Shown here one piece after another: positions 23,964 through 32,469 of a stretch of DNA of 55,670 nucleotides (within the stretch, counting starts at the first letter, position 1; each line of letters begins with the position of its first letter). Below the pieces are notes generated by a model that saw only the letters and a program-made list of their open reading frames with translations, ran no database searches and was not told the DNA's origin. Made by a program: the position numbers and the translations under genes. The DNA is taken from NCBI GenBank assembly GCA_005223035.1, contig NJBK01000015.1:1-55670 (forward strand), written 5' to 3'. This DNA is from Chloroflexi bacterium B3_Chlor. Its GTDB lineage: Bacteria > Chloroflexota > Anaerolineae > UBA7937 > B3-Chlor.

Positions 23964-24009
23964 CTTCTTAGCCTGCACTCTGGCTGTCCTTTCGTCCGTA
24001 GCTATTCTT

Positions 24010-24038
24010 ATTGTAGCACTAGATCGCTATGAGGGCAA
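24010..24038 (-). promoter_or_regulatory. Promoter of the nucleotidyltransferase operon
   Basis: Minus strand: TTGCCC (24038-24033), 17 bases, TACAAT (24015-24010). Confidence 0.65.
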
Positions 24039-24133
24039 GCTGAGCGCCTCCCGCCCAAGCACGCGAAGTTCGGTGACATTCCCTCTCGAATTCAGTCCGA
24101 GTAACATCGCCACTCTGGCCAGAGGCGAGCGCC

Positions 24134-24223
24134 GATTGAGTAGCGGCTTGGGTTGAGTAGCGCTAGCGTATCGAAACCAGCGTATCGAAATCCTTGGATT
24201 GAGTAACGAAGCGTATCGAAATC
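24134..24223. repeat. Cluster of short interspersed repeats
   Basis: Variants of GATTGAGTAGCGAAGCGTATCGAAATC occur here. Left halves begin at 24134, 24151 and 24196. Right halves (AGCGTATCGAAA) end near 24178, 24190 and 24223. A diverged inverted trace (GCTTCGATA) lies near 24255. The pattern is like small repeats scattered between genes in many high-GC bacteria. No gene is seen from 24039 to 24518. Confidence 0.6.
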
Positions 24224-24518
24224 AAGCGAGCGGGTCTGTACTGCGATGACGCTTGGCTTCGATAGGTCTCTTCGCTGCGCTTAGTGCCTGCTCAGCCGGC
24301 GCTCTCAAGAGTGGAAAGTACACGGGTCACCATGGCCATTTTGGGGCAACGATCCAATGCTTCTGCTAGAATGTGACTGATGGCGGTACTCACTATCGAG
24401 AGACAAGTTTGCAGGGTCCCAGAGTTCTTCGCGCTTGGACCTCTCCCTGAGACTCCATTCTGACCAACGAACAATCCCCAACTTGAACTTCTGCCGGACT
24501 CGTCCTGAGCCTGACTCG

Positions 24519-24551
24519 ACCCTCCCGCAGGTTGGGAACCTGCGGGAGGGT
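24519..24551. repeat. Perfect 15-bp inverted repeat (hairpin)
   Basis: ACCCTCCCGCAGGTT (24519-24533) and its exact complement (24537-24551) enclose GGG. There is no T run on either side, so it is not a standard terminator. It sits just past the permease terminator and may be a mobile intergenic hairpin. Confidence 0.7.
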
Positions 24552-24565
24552 GGCAAACTACGGCT

Positions 24566-24606
24566 TGAAAAGAAGGCTCTCCGTGAGACCAGCTCACGGA
24601 GAGCCT
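24566..24606 (-). terminator. Rho-independent terminator of the permease gene
   Basis: A 14-bp perfect stem (24606-24593 with 24587-24574, loop of five bases) is followed on the minus strand by TTCTTTTC. It lies about 30 bases past the permease stop. Confidence 0.85.
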
Positions 24607-24633
24607 CAAGTTACGCCACGAACGCCCGAGACT

Positions 24634-26334
24634 CTATTCCGGTGGAATCTCGGCAAAGATGGTGGTCAAGTCCGCGCCAACGCGCTGAGCCCTGCTCCGA
24701 CCCCAGTAGTACACTCCTAGGAAGATCAGGATCAGCGCAATGGTGAACCAGAAGTTGATGCTGATCCAGTTGCCAGTGAGCGGCCCCCACCCGTAGGCGT
24801 TGGGGTGGAAGACGATCAACAGGGACAGACCAGCATTAGCAATCAGGGCCACCCATCCTAGGGTCTGCACCACAGTCTTGCTCTGTCTCCATGGCGCCCG
24901 ATCGAACACCTCGGGCATCCTTGACGGGAACAAGGCGCAGGACAGGGCCACACCGCTGAAGAACAGAGCATCCCACAGGTCGGTAGCCACTACAGCGCCG
25001 GCCGAGCTTATCCACTGCTGCCCGAAGGGGTGGTGGATGAACGCCAGGTTGAGGCCGCTAGGACCGAACAACTCCGCCTCGGCCACTACGCCCAGCAAGG
25101 CCGCCACGGAGGTGACGATGATCGCGTTCACGGGGGAGTGCCACTTCTCGTTGATGTCTGCCACCCACTCCGGCAGAATGCGGTCGAAGCCCATGGCGAA
25201 CATCATCCGCGAGCAAGTCAGGATGAAGGGCGGGATGTCATTGGCAATCCACAGAGCGCCGAAGGCTAGTATCAGCCAGCCGAAAATACGCCCGCCCGCC
25301 ATGCCGAACTGCCCATAGGCCACCAGGCCGGCGAAGGTGGGCATCCACGCGCCTATCGCGGGCAGGTCGCCGAAGTCACCTCCCCCGAATTTCAGGAAGC
25401 CCACAGCATCTACTAGGTTGAAGCCCGTCGCCGAGTCCACGCCAGCCAAGCTGCCCGCCCGGGCCAGCAGGAAGGAGATCGACATGTAGATCGCCATGAT
25501 GACGATCCCCGAGATCAGGATGGCCTTGGGCAGGCTCCGGCTCGCTTCCTTCACCTCGCCAGCCACGAAGGTGGCGGCCGCATAGCCGATGTAGGCCCAG
25601 TAGGCAAAGAAGCTCGCCGTGAACACAGCGCTCCAGTAGCTCCCCGAGGACGCCAGACCTTGAGCCAGCGCCGCCTGCGTGTATTCCGAGGCCGCGTGCC
25701 CTGTGAACAGCTGTACGCCTGCCTCCATGTTGGCGGGGCTCGCCATCACGAAGACCAGGTACACCAGAGCCAGGATGGCCGCCGGGATCCAGAACATGAC
25801 GTGGAGAACGTACCCCGTCATCCTGGCACCCAGGGATGCTAGGGCGCTGAAAATGGCGATGATCACGATGCCGAAGATGGTCATGAACCAGGGGTTCGCC
25901 AAACCCCCGGTGTTAATCCCCGCCAGGTCGCCGAAAATCAGCGTCGCCTCGAAAGTGGCCACGGCGATCAGGCCGTAAGAGACGGCCACGGAGAGGAACT
26001 CCAGAAGGGTGGCCACAAAGGCGAAGCCGGGGTTCAGGATCCTGGACATAAACACGTAGCCTCCTCCAGAGCGGGGCATCGCCGCCGACAACACCATGAA
26101 GGTGTATATCGACAGCAACATGAGGAGCCCCACTATGAAGAAGGCCATGATCATGGGGTGTATGCCGAGGAAATACTCTGACGGCAAGACCGACTCGGCG
26201 CCGATGGACTGGAAGACACGTTTCTGCCAGCCCAGACCGACCACGTTGGCGATGGCCAGGATCACAGCTGTGGTAAACCCGATCTCCCGCACCAACCCGG
26301 TGGCCTTACGAGCAAACAAAGTTCTCTCTGCCAT
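24634..26334 (-). CDS. APC-superfamily amino acid permease
   Basis: The 566-residue protein has about twelve to fourteen hydrophobic helices. The N-terminal REIGFTTAVILAIANVVGLG contains the unwound first-helix signature of APC transporters, and LSAAMPRSGGGYVFMSRILN is the conserved loop after helix 2. A long insert between helices 1 and 2 (GWQKRVFQSIGAES) and an extended external region (about 320-350) are larger than in short family members. It likely imports amino acids or amines by proton or sodium symport. A good ribosome-binding site (AGGAGG) precedes the ATG. The gene has its own promoter, a leader with a short open frame, and a strong terminator. Confidence 0.88.
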   Translation of the reverse strand: MAERTLFARKATGLVREIGFTTAVILAIANVVGLGWQKRVFQSIGAESVLPSEYFLGIHPMIMAFFIVGLLMLLSIYTFMVLSAAMPRSGGGYVFMSRILNPGFAFVATLLEFLSVAVSYGLIAVATFEATLIFGDLAGINTGGLANPWFMTIFGIVIIAIFSALASLGARMTGYVLHVMFWIPAAILALVYLVFVMASPANMEAGVQLFTGHAASEYTQAALAQGLASSGSYWSAVFTASFFAYWAYIGYAAATFVAGEVKEASRSLPKAILISGIVIMAIYMSISFLLARAGSLAGVDSATGFNLVDAVGFLKFGGGDFGDLPAIGAWMPTFAGLVAYGQFGMAGGRIFGWLILAFGALWIANDIPPFILTCSRMMFAMGFDRILPEWVADINEKWHSPVNAIIVTSVAALLGVVAEAELFGPSGLNLAFIHHPFGQQWISSAGAVVATDLWDALFFSGVALSCALFPSRMPEVFDRAPWRQSKTVVQTLGWVALIANAGLSLLIVFHPNAYGWGPLTGNWISINFWFTIALILIFLGVYYWGRSRAQRVGADLTTIFAEIPPE

Positions 26335-26350
26335 TGTTGAAACCTCCTAT

Positions 26351-26419
26351 TTACCCTCCTATGGGCTTTCTGGTATCACGCGGTTTCACAACAGAATGGT
26401 CAGTATTCTCGATTGGCAT
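26351..26419 (-). CDS. Possible 22-codon upstream leader frame of the permease
   Basis: In the permease leader a GAGGAGG site stands two bases before an ATG that opens MPIENTDHSVVKPRDTRKPI plus two Gly. It stops about 16 bases before the permease ATG, whose own AGGAGG lies between. The close site spacing is poor for translation. If made, the frame could couple or attenuate permease translation. There is no run of one amino acid as in classical attenuators. Confidence 0.3.
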   Translation of the reverse strand: MPIENTDHSVVKPRDTRKPIGG

Positions 26420-26500
26420 CACCTCCTCGTGTTACTGATACTAATGTGCGAACCTGACCTGAGAAGCCTGTTCGCGGCGTTCCCGTCTGCTCAACTATAA

Positions 26501-26529
26501 ATATTAGCACATATTCCAGGAATTGTCAA
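26501..26529 (-). promoter_or_regulatory. Promoter of the permease gene
   Basis: Minus strand: TTGACA (26529-26524), 17 bases, TAATAT (26506-26501). It leaves a leader of about 160 bases. Confidence 0.7.
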
Positions 26530-27367
26530 GTTCCGGAAACCCCCTGAGAAACCGGAAGACCCTAGAGATCCAAGCCGTCCCTCGGTCTGTGAAAGTGCTC
26601 CTGCTCACACAGGCCGAGTGGGCACCCAGTGCGATGTCTAGCGCCTCGCCGCTCGCTATGATCTCAATGCTACAACACCTCAAGGCGAAAAGAGTTGCGG
26701 ACGTTCACAGTCGGCTCGAACTCCTGCAGACGCACCGCAGGAAACAGCGAGCCACTTGGTAAGTGACCATTTGTTCTGCACGCAGGCACTGACACGACCC
26801 TGTCGAGCGTGCTGAAAACCGCTGTGCTGGATTCTGGAAGGGTGTCGGCGCCATCGTGAGACGGGCACAACAGATAGTGATCTACTCGCTCGGCCCCATG
26901 AGCGGCGGCGACGCGCGTCCAACGTCGACACCGGCGTGGCCCCTCAGCATGCCGTGCGGCTGCGGAGTTCGGTTGGCCTCGCAGGACAACAGATGCCAGA
27001 CCTTCTGGGGGGTGCCGTCTCATATTGTGGGGCCCGGCACACCGAAACCGTAGGACAAGTTGGCAACTTGTCCTAGTGACAATATTTTGCACGATACGCC
27101 ATCCGGCGTAGGACGCCGAGAGATCTCCCTCTTTGCTGCATCCAGCATGGCGGCAATCAAGCCAGCCTCAAGAAAGCAGCACTACGCCACCACAGTGCTC
27201 GTGACAAGACAGCGATGCGGCAGGGCGAGGAAGTGTGGCCTATGCCAGCAAACCAGCACACACGCCACACACTGTGTCGAGAACGGCGGACCCCGCTGTC
27301 CTGTGCCGGGACTTACAGTTCAGCCCAAGCTTTGAGAAGCGCCTTTCCACACTATCCCGGTGACCAA
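26530..27367. other. Long intergenic region between permease and selA
   Basis: About 840 bases hold no gene I can support. Open frames on both strands lack motifs and ribosome-binding sites. It includes a perfect hairpin at 27051-27075 (listed separately). No tRNA-Sec was found here despite the adjacent selA. Confidence 0.45.
27051..27075. repeat. Perfect 11-bp inverted repeat
   Basis: TAGGACAAGTT, loop GGC, AACTTGTCCTA. There is no T run, so a terminator is unlikely. It is probably an intergenic hairpin repeat or a protein-binding palindrome. Confidence 0.6.
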
Positions 27368-27396
27368 TTGCTTTGCTACCTGCCATTAAGTATAAT
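27368..27396 (+). promoter_or_regulatory. Promoter of selA
   Basis: TTGCTT (27368-27373), 17 bases, TATAAT (27391-27396), about 40 bases before the ATG. Confidence 0.65.
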
Positions 27397-27437
27397 GGGA
27401 ATGGCTCATCAGTTAGACGCCGGCAGAGGAAGACGAC

Positions 27438-28805
27438 ATGCAGCAAGAGTTGCGTAAGTTGCCCAGCGTTGAGAAGGTTCTCCAGAATCGGGAGATACAG
27501 AACTTGTTCGAGGACAAGGGACGCAATCTCGTGGTGGAGAGCGTGAGGCGGGTTCTCGAAGAGACCCGTCAAGACATCACGAACGGTCACCCGTGTCCTC
27601 CCCTGGCCGTGCTCCTGGAGAGAGTACTCCTAGACGCCTCGACCAGATGGAGGCCCACTTTGCGCAAAGTCATCAACGCCACCGGGGTCATCCTTCATAC
27701 GAATCTCGGCCGCGCTCCCTTGAGCGATGAGACCAGAGCAGCCCTGGAGCTGGCAGCCAAGGGCTACAGCAACCTGGAATACGAATTGCATCTGGGCCAG
27801 CGGGGCTCGCGCTATGCTCACGCCGAGGAGTTGCTATGCCACCTTACCGGCGCCGGAGGCGGACTGCTCGTGAACAACAACGCTGGGGCGGTTCTGCTCG
27901 TGCTCGCCGCTCTGGCACGAGGGAAGGAAGTAGTCATCTCGCGGGGCCAGCTGATCGAGATTGGAGGCGGTTTCCGCATCCCTGAGGTCATGGCCCAAAG
28001 CGGCGTACGTCTGGTGGAGGTAGGCACCACCAATCGCACTCATATCGAGGATTACGAGGAAGCGATCGGCGACGAGACGGAGTTGCTGATGCACGTCCAT
28101 CACAGCAACTTCAGGGTCCTCGGCTTTGCCGAACAGGCAGCCCTCAGCGAACTGGTGGACTTGGCTCAGCAGCATGCCCTGCTGGTCGTGGACGACCTAG
28201 GAAGTGGGGCTCTCCTCGACACCGCTTCTTTCGGACTGGCCCACGAGCCGATGGTGCAGGAGAGCATAGCCCAAGGTGCCGACCTGGTCTGCTTCAGCGG
28301 AGATAAGCTTCTGGGTGGACCCCAAGCAGGGATCATCGTCGGCCGAGCTGACCTGGTTGCCTCTCTCAGGCGCCATCCTCTCACTCGCGCGCTTAGAGTG
28401 GACAAGACCACCATTGCTGGAATACAAGCTACCCTGCTGCACTACTTGAGACAAGAGGCCACCGAGAAGGTCCCGATCTGGCAGATGATCAGTCTCGGGT
28501 TGGAGGAGACTCGGGAACGGGCTGAGTCCTGGGCTAGCAACCTAAAGGAGTTTGGGGTGGGCGCCGAGGTCGTTCCCGGCCTCTCTACGGTCGGCGGCGG
28601 CTCCCTGCCTGGCGAGACTCTTCCCACCCAACTCGTGGCTTTGCAGGTTCCTTCTCCGGATGAGTTGGCGCACCGCTTGCGAACGGGCGAGCCGGCGGTG
28701 GTAGGACGCATCGAAGGCGGACGATTCATACTGGACCCCCGCACCGTGCTGCCCAGTGAGGAACTAGAACTCCAAGCGGCCTTGGAGCAGGCCTTGCAAG
28801 GCTGA
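27438..28805 (+). CDS. selA: L-seryl-tRNA(Sec) selenium transferase
   Basis: The 455-residue protein is close to the E. coli length and is collinear with SelA. The N-terminal domain has LRKLPSVEKVLQ. It continues with RKVINATGVILHTNLGRAPL, YSNLEYELHLGQRGSRYAHA and NNNAGAVLLVLAAL. The PLP-binding Lys is in CFSGDKLLGGPQAG near residue 290. SelA converts seryl-tRNA(Sec) to selenocysteinyl-tRNA(Sec) with selenophosphate. GAGGAAG precedes the ATG. selB, selD and tRNA-Sec are not in the window. The gene appears to be first, or alone, in its transcript, with a penicillin-binding protein 70 bases downstream. Confidence 0.95.
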   Translation: MQQELRKLPSVEKVLQNREIQNLFEDKGRNLVVESVRRVLEETRQDITNGHPCPPLAVLLERVLLDASTRWRPTLRKVINATGVILHTNLGRAPLSDETRAALELAAKGYSNLEYELHLGQRGSRYAHAEELLCHLTGAGGGLLVNNNAGAVLLVLAALARGKEVVISRGQLIEIGGGFRIPEVMAQSGVRLVEVGTTNRTHIEDYEEAIGDETELLMHVHHSNFRVLGFAEQAALSELVDLAQQHALLVVDDLGSGALLDTASFGLAHEPMVQESIAQGADLVCFSGDKLLGGPQAGIIVGRADLVASLRRHPLTRALRVDKTTIAGIQATLLHYLRQEATEKVPIWQMISLGLEETRERAESWASNLKEFGVGAEVVPGLSTVGGGSLPGETLPTQLVALQVPSPDELAHRLRTGEPAVVGRIEGGRFILDPRTVLPSEELELQAALEQALQG

Positions 28806-28876
28806 TTGATGGCGGAACCTCTGGGCCTCCTGAGCGTTTACTATTGTGGGCAAGAAACGCCTCTTCTGGGCAGCTA

Positions 28877-31675
28877 ATGCGTGACATCAATACGAGACCA
28901 ACTCGACATCCGGCATACTCTGAACCGCGGCGAGACGTTCCTCCCCCCCGCGGGTGCCTGAGCTCCTTCGTTCAGGCATTACTCAGCTTGGCTCTGGTCT
29001 TGCTGCTCCTCTTCTCCGTCGGACTGACCGGAGGAGCTACGGTCTACGCCTATTATGCTCTCACCCTGCCCCCAGCAGAAGAGCTGAGCGCGCGGGCCGT
29101 CTTCATGAGTACCAAGATCTATGACCGGCATGGTCAACTCCTTTATGAGGTCTTCGATCCCAACGCCGGACGGCGCACGATTGTACCCATCGATGAGATG
29201 CCCCAGCATTTGATACACGCCACCGTCGCCACCGAGGACAAGACCTTCTACAGCAATCCGGGCTTCGACCCCCTGGCCATAATCAGGGCTGTGTGGCTGA
29301 ACCTCACCGAGGGCGAGATAGTCACCGGAGCTAGTACCATCACCCAGCAACTGGTGAAAAACGTCTTTCTATCGCCAGAGCAGACCTTCACGCGAAAGAT
29401 ACGGGAGGCTGTGCTGGCCCAGGAAATCACCCGGCGATATGCGAAGGATCAGATTCTTGAGATCTATCTAAACGAGATCTACTACGGCAATATGGCTTAC
29501 GGCATTGAGGCCGCGACGGAGACGTATTTTGGCAAATCGGCTCGGGACCTTACGCTGGCCGAGGCGTCGCTCTTGGCAGGTCTGCCCCAGACGCCATCCA
29601 TATATGACCCATACACTAACCTGGAAGGAGCGAAGGGTCGTCAAAAGGTGGTGCTGGGCCTGATGGTCAAGGAGGAATACATAAGCCAGTCCCAAGCGAA
29701 TGCAGCTTGGGCAGAGGACCTGGACTTCATCCCCCTCCGCGTAACTATGAGGGCACCGCATTTCGTGGTCTATGTGCGTAAGCTGCTGGAAGACAAATAC
29801 GGCACAGAGATGGTCTACCGGGGCGGCCTCCAAGTGCATACCACTCTGGATTTGGAGACGCAGGCCGTGGCTCAACAGGTGGCGCGGGAGCACCTGGCCA
29901 CTCTGGCAGACAGGCACGTCACCAACTCTGCACTGGTGGCTATGGTCCCCCAGACAGGCGAGATCTTGGTGATGCTGGGGAGCGTAGATTTCTGGGATGA
30001 AGAGATCGATGGTCAGGTGAACGTGGCGTTGGCCTTGCGGCAGCCTGGCTCGTCCATCAAACCCGTCAACTATCTCGCCGCTTTTGAGAAGGGATGGACC
30101 CCCGCCACTCTCATCATGGACGTACGCACCGAATTTCCCAGCTGGGAGGGGCCGCCCTATGTCCCCCGGAACTACGATGGCCGAGAGCACGGTCCGGTCC
30201 TTATGCGTCAGGCGCTGGCGTGCTCCTACAACATCGCGGCAGTCAAAACGCTCCAGTTCGTGGGGGTGCCCGAGATGATGGAGATGGCTCGCAGATTGGG
30301 CATCACGACCTTTACAGATCCCGAACGGTATGGTCTATCCCTCACCTTGGGCGGGGGGGAAATCACGCTGCTGGAGCATACTGGAGCGTATGCCGTCCTT
30401 GCCAATGGCGGGCTACGTGTTCCGCCGGTGGCTATATCCAGGATAGTGGACAGCCGGGGCCGGGTGATAGAGGAATACCACGCGGGCGAGCAGGTAATAT
30501 CCGCGCAGCATGCATATCTCATCACCCACATTCTGTCGGACAACGAGGCCCGGACTCCCGCGTTCGGCCCTAGCAGCCCTCTTCACCTATCACGACCAGC
30601 GGCCGCCAAGACCGGTACCACCGATGACTGGCGGGACAGCTGGACTGTGGGCTACACTCCTGATCTTGTCGTGGGCGTGTGGGTGGGCAACAGTGACAAC
30701 ACGCCCATGGATCACGTCGCTGGCTCCGCTGGAGCCGGGCATATCTGGCACAATTTCATGGAGCGTGTTTTGGCCGACACACCGCCCAAGGATTTCCCCC
30801 GTCCCTCCGGACTGGTCACAGCTGAGGTTTGTGCCCGATCCGGCATGGCGCCCACGGAGCTTTGCCCACAAACCAAGACGGAGATCTTTGTGGATGGAAC
30901 CGCGCCCGCGGAACCAGACAATATCTATCAGAGAATTGGCATCTGCACGGTCACTGGAAAGAGGGCCACAGACTTCTGTCCTCCGGAGCTGGTCAAGAAG
31001 AGAATCTTCGAGGTCTATCCCGAGGAGTACAGGGAATGGACCAAACGAGCAGGAATACCTCAGCCCCCTATAGAAGAGTGTCAGCTTCATGCAGACCCGA
31101 CGAGGGTACATTTGGCGTTTCCTTCCATGGGACAGGAGGTTGAGGGCACGGTGGACGTTTGGGGCTCCGCGGACACCGCAGACTTCTCCCACTTCGTCGT
31201 CGAGTACGGCATAGGCCCTGATCCCATCGGCTGGGGGGCGGTCAGCGGACCTCATTACGAGCCCGTGACCGATGGCCTCCTCGCGCGCTGGCGGACCCAA
31301 AGGTTGGAGAACGGACTTCACTCGCTGCGCGTAGTGGCTTTTGACCAGCAAGGGCACAGCATCGAGGCCAGGGTGCAGGTGATCGTGAACAACATCGCTG
31401 CCACGCCCATCTCCACTCCACCGCCCACTAGCACTCCGGCACCGACGGTCGCCCCCACGAGTACCCCTCGGCCCTCCGACACTCCTACTCCCACGCTGGC
31501 ACCTCAGCCGACCGATACACCCACTCCCGCGGCTACCCAGAGCCCCACCCCAACTTCCACGGTCCCACCCACACCCACAGAGACTGCCACGCCAACTTCT
31601 ACAGTGTCACCCACCGGGACCCCCACACCGACCCCCACTACGGAGTCCATCGAGGTTCCCACAGCGAGCCCGTAG
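28877..31675 (+). CDS. Bifunctional penicillin-binding protein (GT51 + transpeptidase)
   Basis: The start is taken as the ATG at 28877 (MRDINTRPTRH); a TTG 33 bases earlier is possible, and neither has a strong site. The ~932-residue protein has a cytosolic tail and one membrane helix (ALLSLALVLLLLFSVGLTGG). The GT51 domain has the catalytic Glu in ATEDKTFYSNPGFDPLAI (about residue 118) and GASTITQQLVKN. The transpeptidase domain has SSIK (about 393), SYN (about 449) and KTGTTDDW (about 577). A beta-rich domain and a ~85-residue Thr/Pro tail follow. It polymerises and cross-links peptidoglycan outside the membrane. Class A features mean the cell has a wall with peptidoglycan. Confidence 0.94.
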   Translation: MRDINTRPTRHPAYSEPRRDVPPPRGCLSSFVQALLSLALVLLLLFSVGLTGGATVYAYYALTLPPAEELSARAVFMSTKIYDRHGQLLYEVFDPNAGRRTIVPIDEMPQHLIHATVATEDKTFYSNPGFDPLAIIRAVWLNLTEGEIVTGASTITQQLVKNVFLSPEQTFTRKIREAVLAQEITRRYAKDQILEIYLNEIYYGNMAYGIEAATETYFGKSARDLTLAEASLLAGLPQTPSIYDPYTNLEGAKGRQKVVLGLMVKEEYISQSQANAAWAEDLDFIPLRVTMRAPHFVVYVRKLLEDKYGTEMVYRGGLQVHTTLDLETQAVAQQVAREHLATLADRHVTNSALVAMVPQTGEILVMLGSVDFWDEEIDGQVNVALALRQPGSSIKPVNYLAAFEKGWTPATLIMDVRTEFPSWEGPPYVPRNYDGREHGPVLMRQALACSYNIAAVKTLQFVGVPEMMEMARRLGITTFTDPERYGLSLTLGGGEITLLEHTGAYAVLANGGLRVPPVAISRIVDSRGRVIEEYHAGEQVISAQHAYLITHILSDNEARTPAFGPSSPLHLSRPAAAKTGTTDDWRDSWTVGYTPDLVVGVWVGNSDNTPMDHVAGSAGAGHIWHNFMERVLADTPPKDFPRPSGLVTAEVCARSGMAPTELCPQTKTEIFVDGTAPAEPDNIYQRIGICTVTGKRATDFCPPELVKKRIFEVYPEEYREWTKRAGIPQPPIEECQLHADPTRVHLAFPSMGQEVEGTVDVWGSADTADFSHFVVEYGIGPDPIGWGAVSGPHYEPVTDGLLARWRTQRLENGLHSLRVVAFDQQGHSIEARVQVIVNNIAATPISTPPPTSTPAPTVAPTSTPRPSDTPTPTLAPQPTDTPTPAATQSPTPTSTVPPTPTETATPTSTVSPTGTPTPTPTTESIEVPTASP

Positions 31676-31749
31676 TCAAGTGCCGAGATGGAGCCACGCA
31701 TTTAGTCCCCTTCGCCGAACGCCAGAAACGCCGTCCGCGCCCCAGAGGA

Positions 31750-31778
31750 TTGACAGATTGGGTAAGGTCCTGTATAAT
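31750..31778 (+). promoter_or_regulatory. Perfect consensus sigma-70 promoter
   Basis: TTGACA (31750-31755), exactly 17 bases, TATAAT (31773-31778). Both boxes match consensus. The next gene start that can be supported is 32082, so the transcript would have a leader of about 295 bases. Confidence 0.85.
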
Positions 31779-32081
31779 ATTGATTGGATGCACATAAGCC
31801 ACAAACCGCTTCGTATCACCCTCAGTTTGGGTTAGGATTGTGGCAAGCACGCCGTATTCGAATCCTGGCTCCCGCTTCTCGCAGCCATTCCAGGCAGTGG
31901 GCAATGAGAGCGCAGGAAGATCCTGTGTGATCTTCTTGGCCTCGCTTTGTTCTATCGGGGAAGCTTTCCGTTCAAATCCTACGAGTCAGCTCTGTCCCGC
32001 GCCGGAACGACTGGGGAGCAACAGAGGTATCTGTTCCGCTTCGTTACATCGGCGACAAGGTTCCTGCCGACAGGGGAAAAG

Positions 32082-32456
32082 ATGGAACTCTATCGTATGA
32101 GCGAAGTGGCCAGGATGTTCGATGTTCATCCCAACACAATCCGGAAGCGGGTCAGAACGAACATCCTGCATCCCGTCAAGCTGCCAGGGAGCCGATACAA
32201 TCGCTTTGCCCTTGAGGAGGTGAACAGTCTCCGGCGGAAGATGGGACTCCCTGCCGATGACATTGTGCAACTCTATCGTGTGGGGCAAGTGGCTGCGATG
32301 TTCGGCGTCCACCCCAACACGGTCCGCAAGTGGATGAGAACAAACATCCTGCGCTCCGTCAGGCTGCCTGGTAGCGACTACAACCAGTTCACCTCTTCGA
32401 AGGTGAACCGTCTACGTCGGGAGATGGGGCTGCCTCCGGTAGAGGAGCCGGAGTAA
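32082..32456 (+). CDS. Small protein of two tandem HTH units
   Basis: The start MELYRMSEVARMFDVHPNTI has AGGGGAAAAG upstream; a longer frame from 31947 has no support. The 124-residue protein is a direct duplication with a period of 61 codons (183 bases). Unit 1 is LYRMSEVARMFDVHPNTIRK and unit 2 LYRVGQVAAMFGVHPNTVRK. Each is followed by RTNIL-x-x-V-(K/R)-LPGS and ends LRR-(K/E)-MGLP. Each unit looks like a MerR/excisionase-type winged helix-turn-helix (S-E-V-A-x-x-F-x-V-x-x-x-T-I-R-K). Two units in one chain could bind a repeated operator as a monomer. It has no effector domain. A perfect promoter with a long leader drives it. Confidence 0.75.
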   Translation: MELYRMSEVARMFDVHPNTIRKRVRTNILHPVKLPGSRYNRFALEEVNSLRRKMGLPADDIVQLYRVGQVAAMFGVHPNTVRKWMRTNILRSVRLPGSDYNQFTSSKVNRLRREMGLPPVEEPE

Positions 32457-32469
32457 GGTCAGGCTCGAT

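Noticed and set aside
26335-26500. Riboswitch in the permease leader
   Set aside because: I could not match it to the conserved cores of lysine, glycine, glutamine, SAM or T-box leaders.
26670-27092. Long minus-strand frame between permease and selA
   Set aside because: No ribosome-binding site, no family motif and Arg/Ser/His-rich composition typical of non-coding high-GC frames.
29468-30190. 240-codon frame antisense to the penicillin-binding protein gene
   Set aside because: It is a shadow of a gene with clear catalytic motifs on the other strand.
31830-31900. tRNA-like string TTCGAATCCTGGCTCCCGC in the leader before the HTH gene
   Set aside because: The flanking bases do not pair into a T stem and no cloverleaf can be built. 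It might be an attachment-site trace but nothing supports it.
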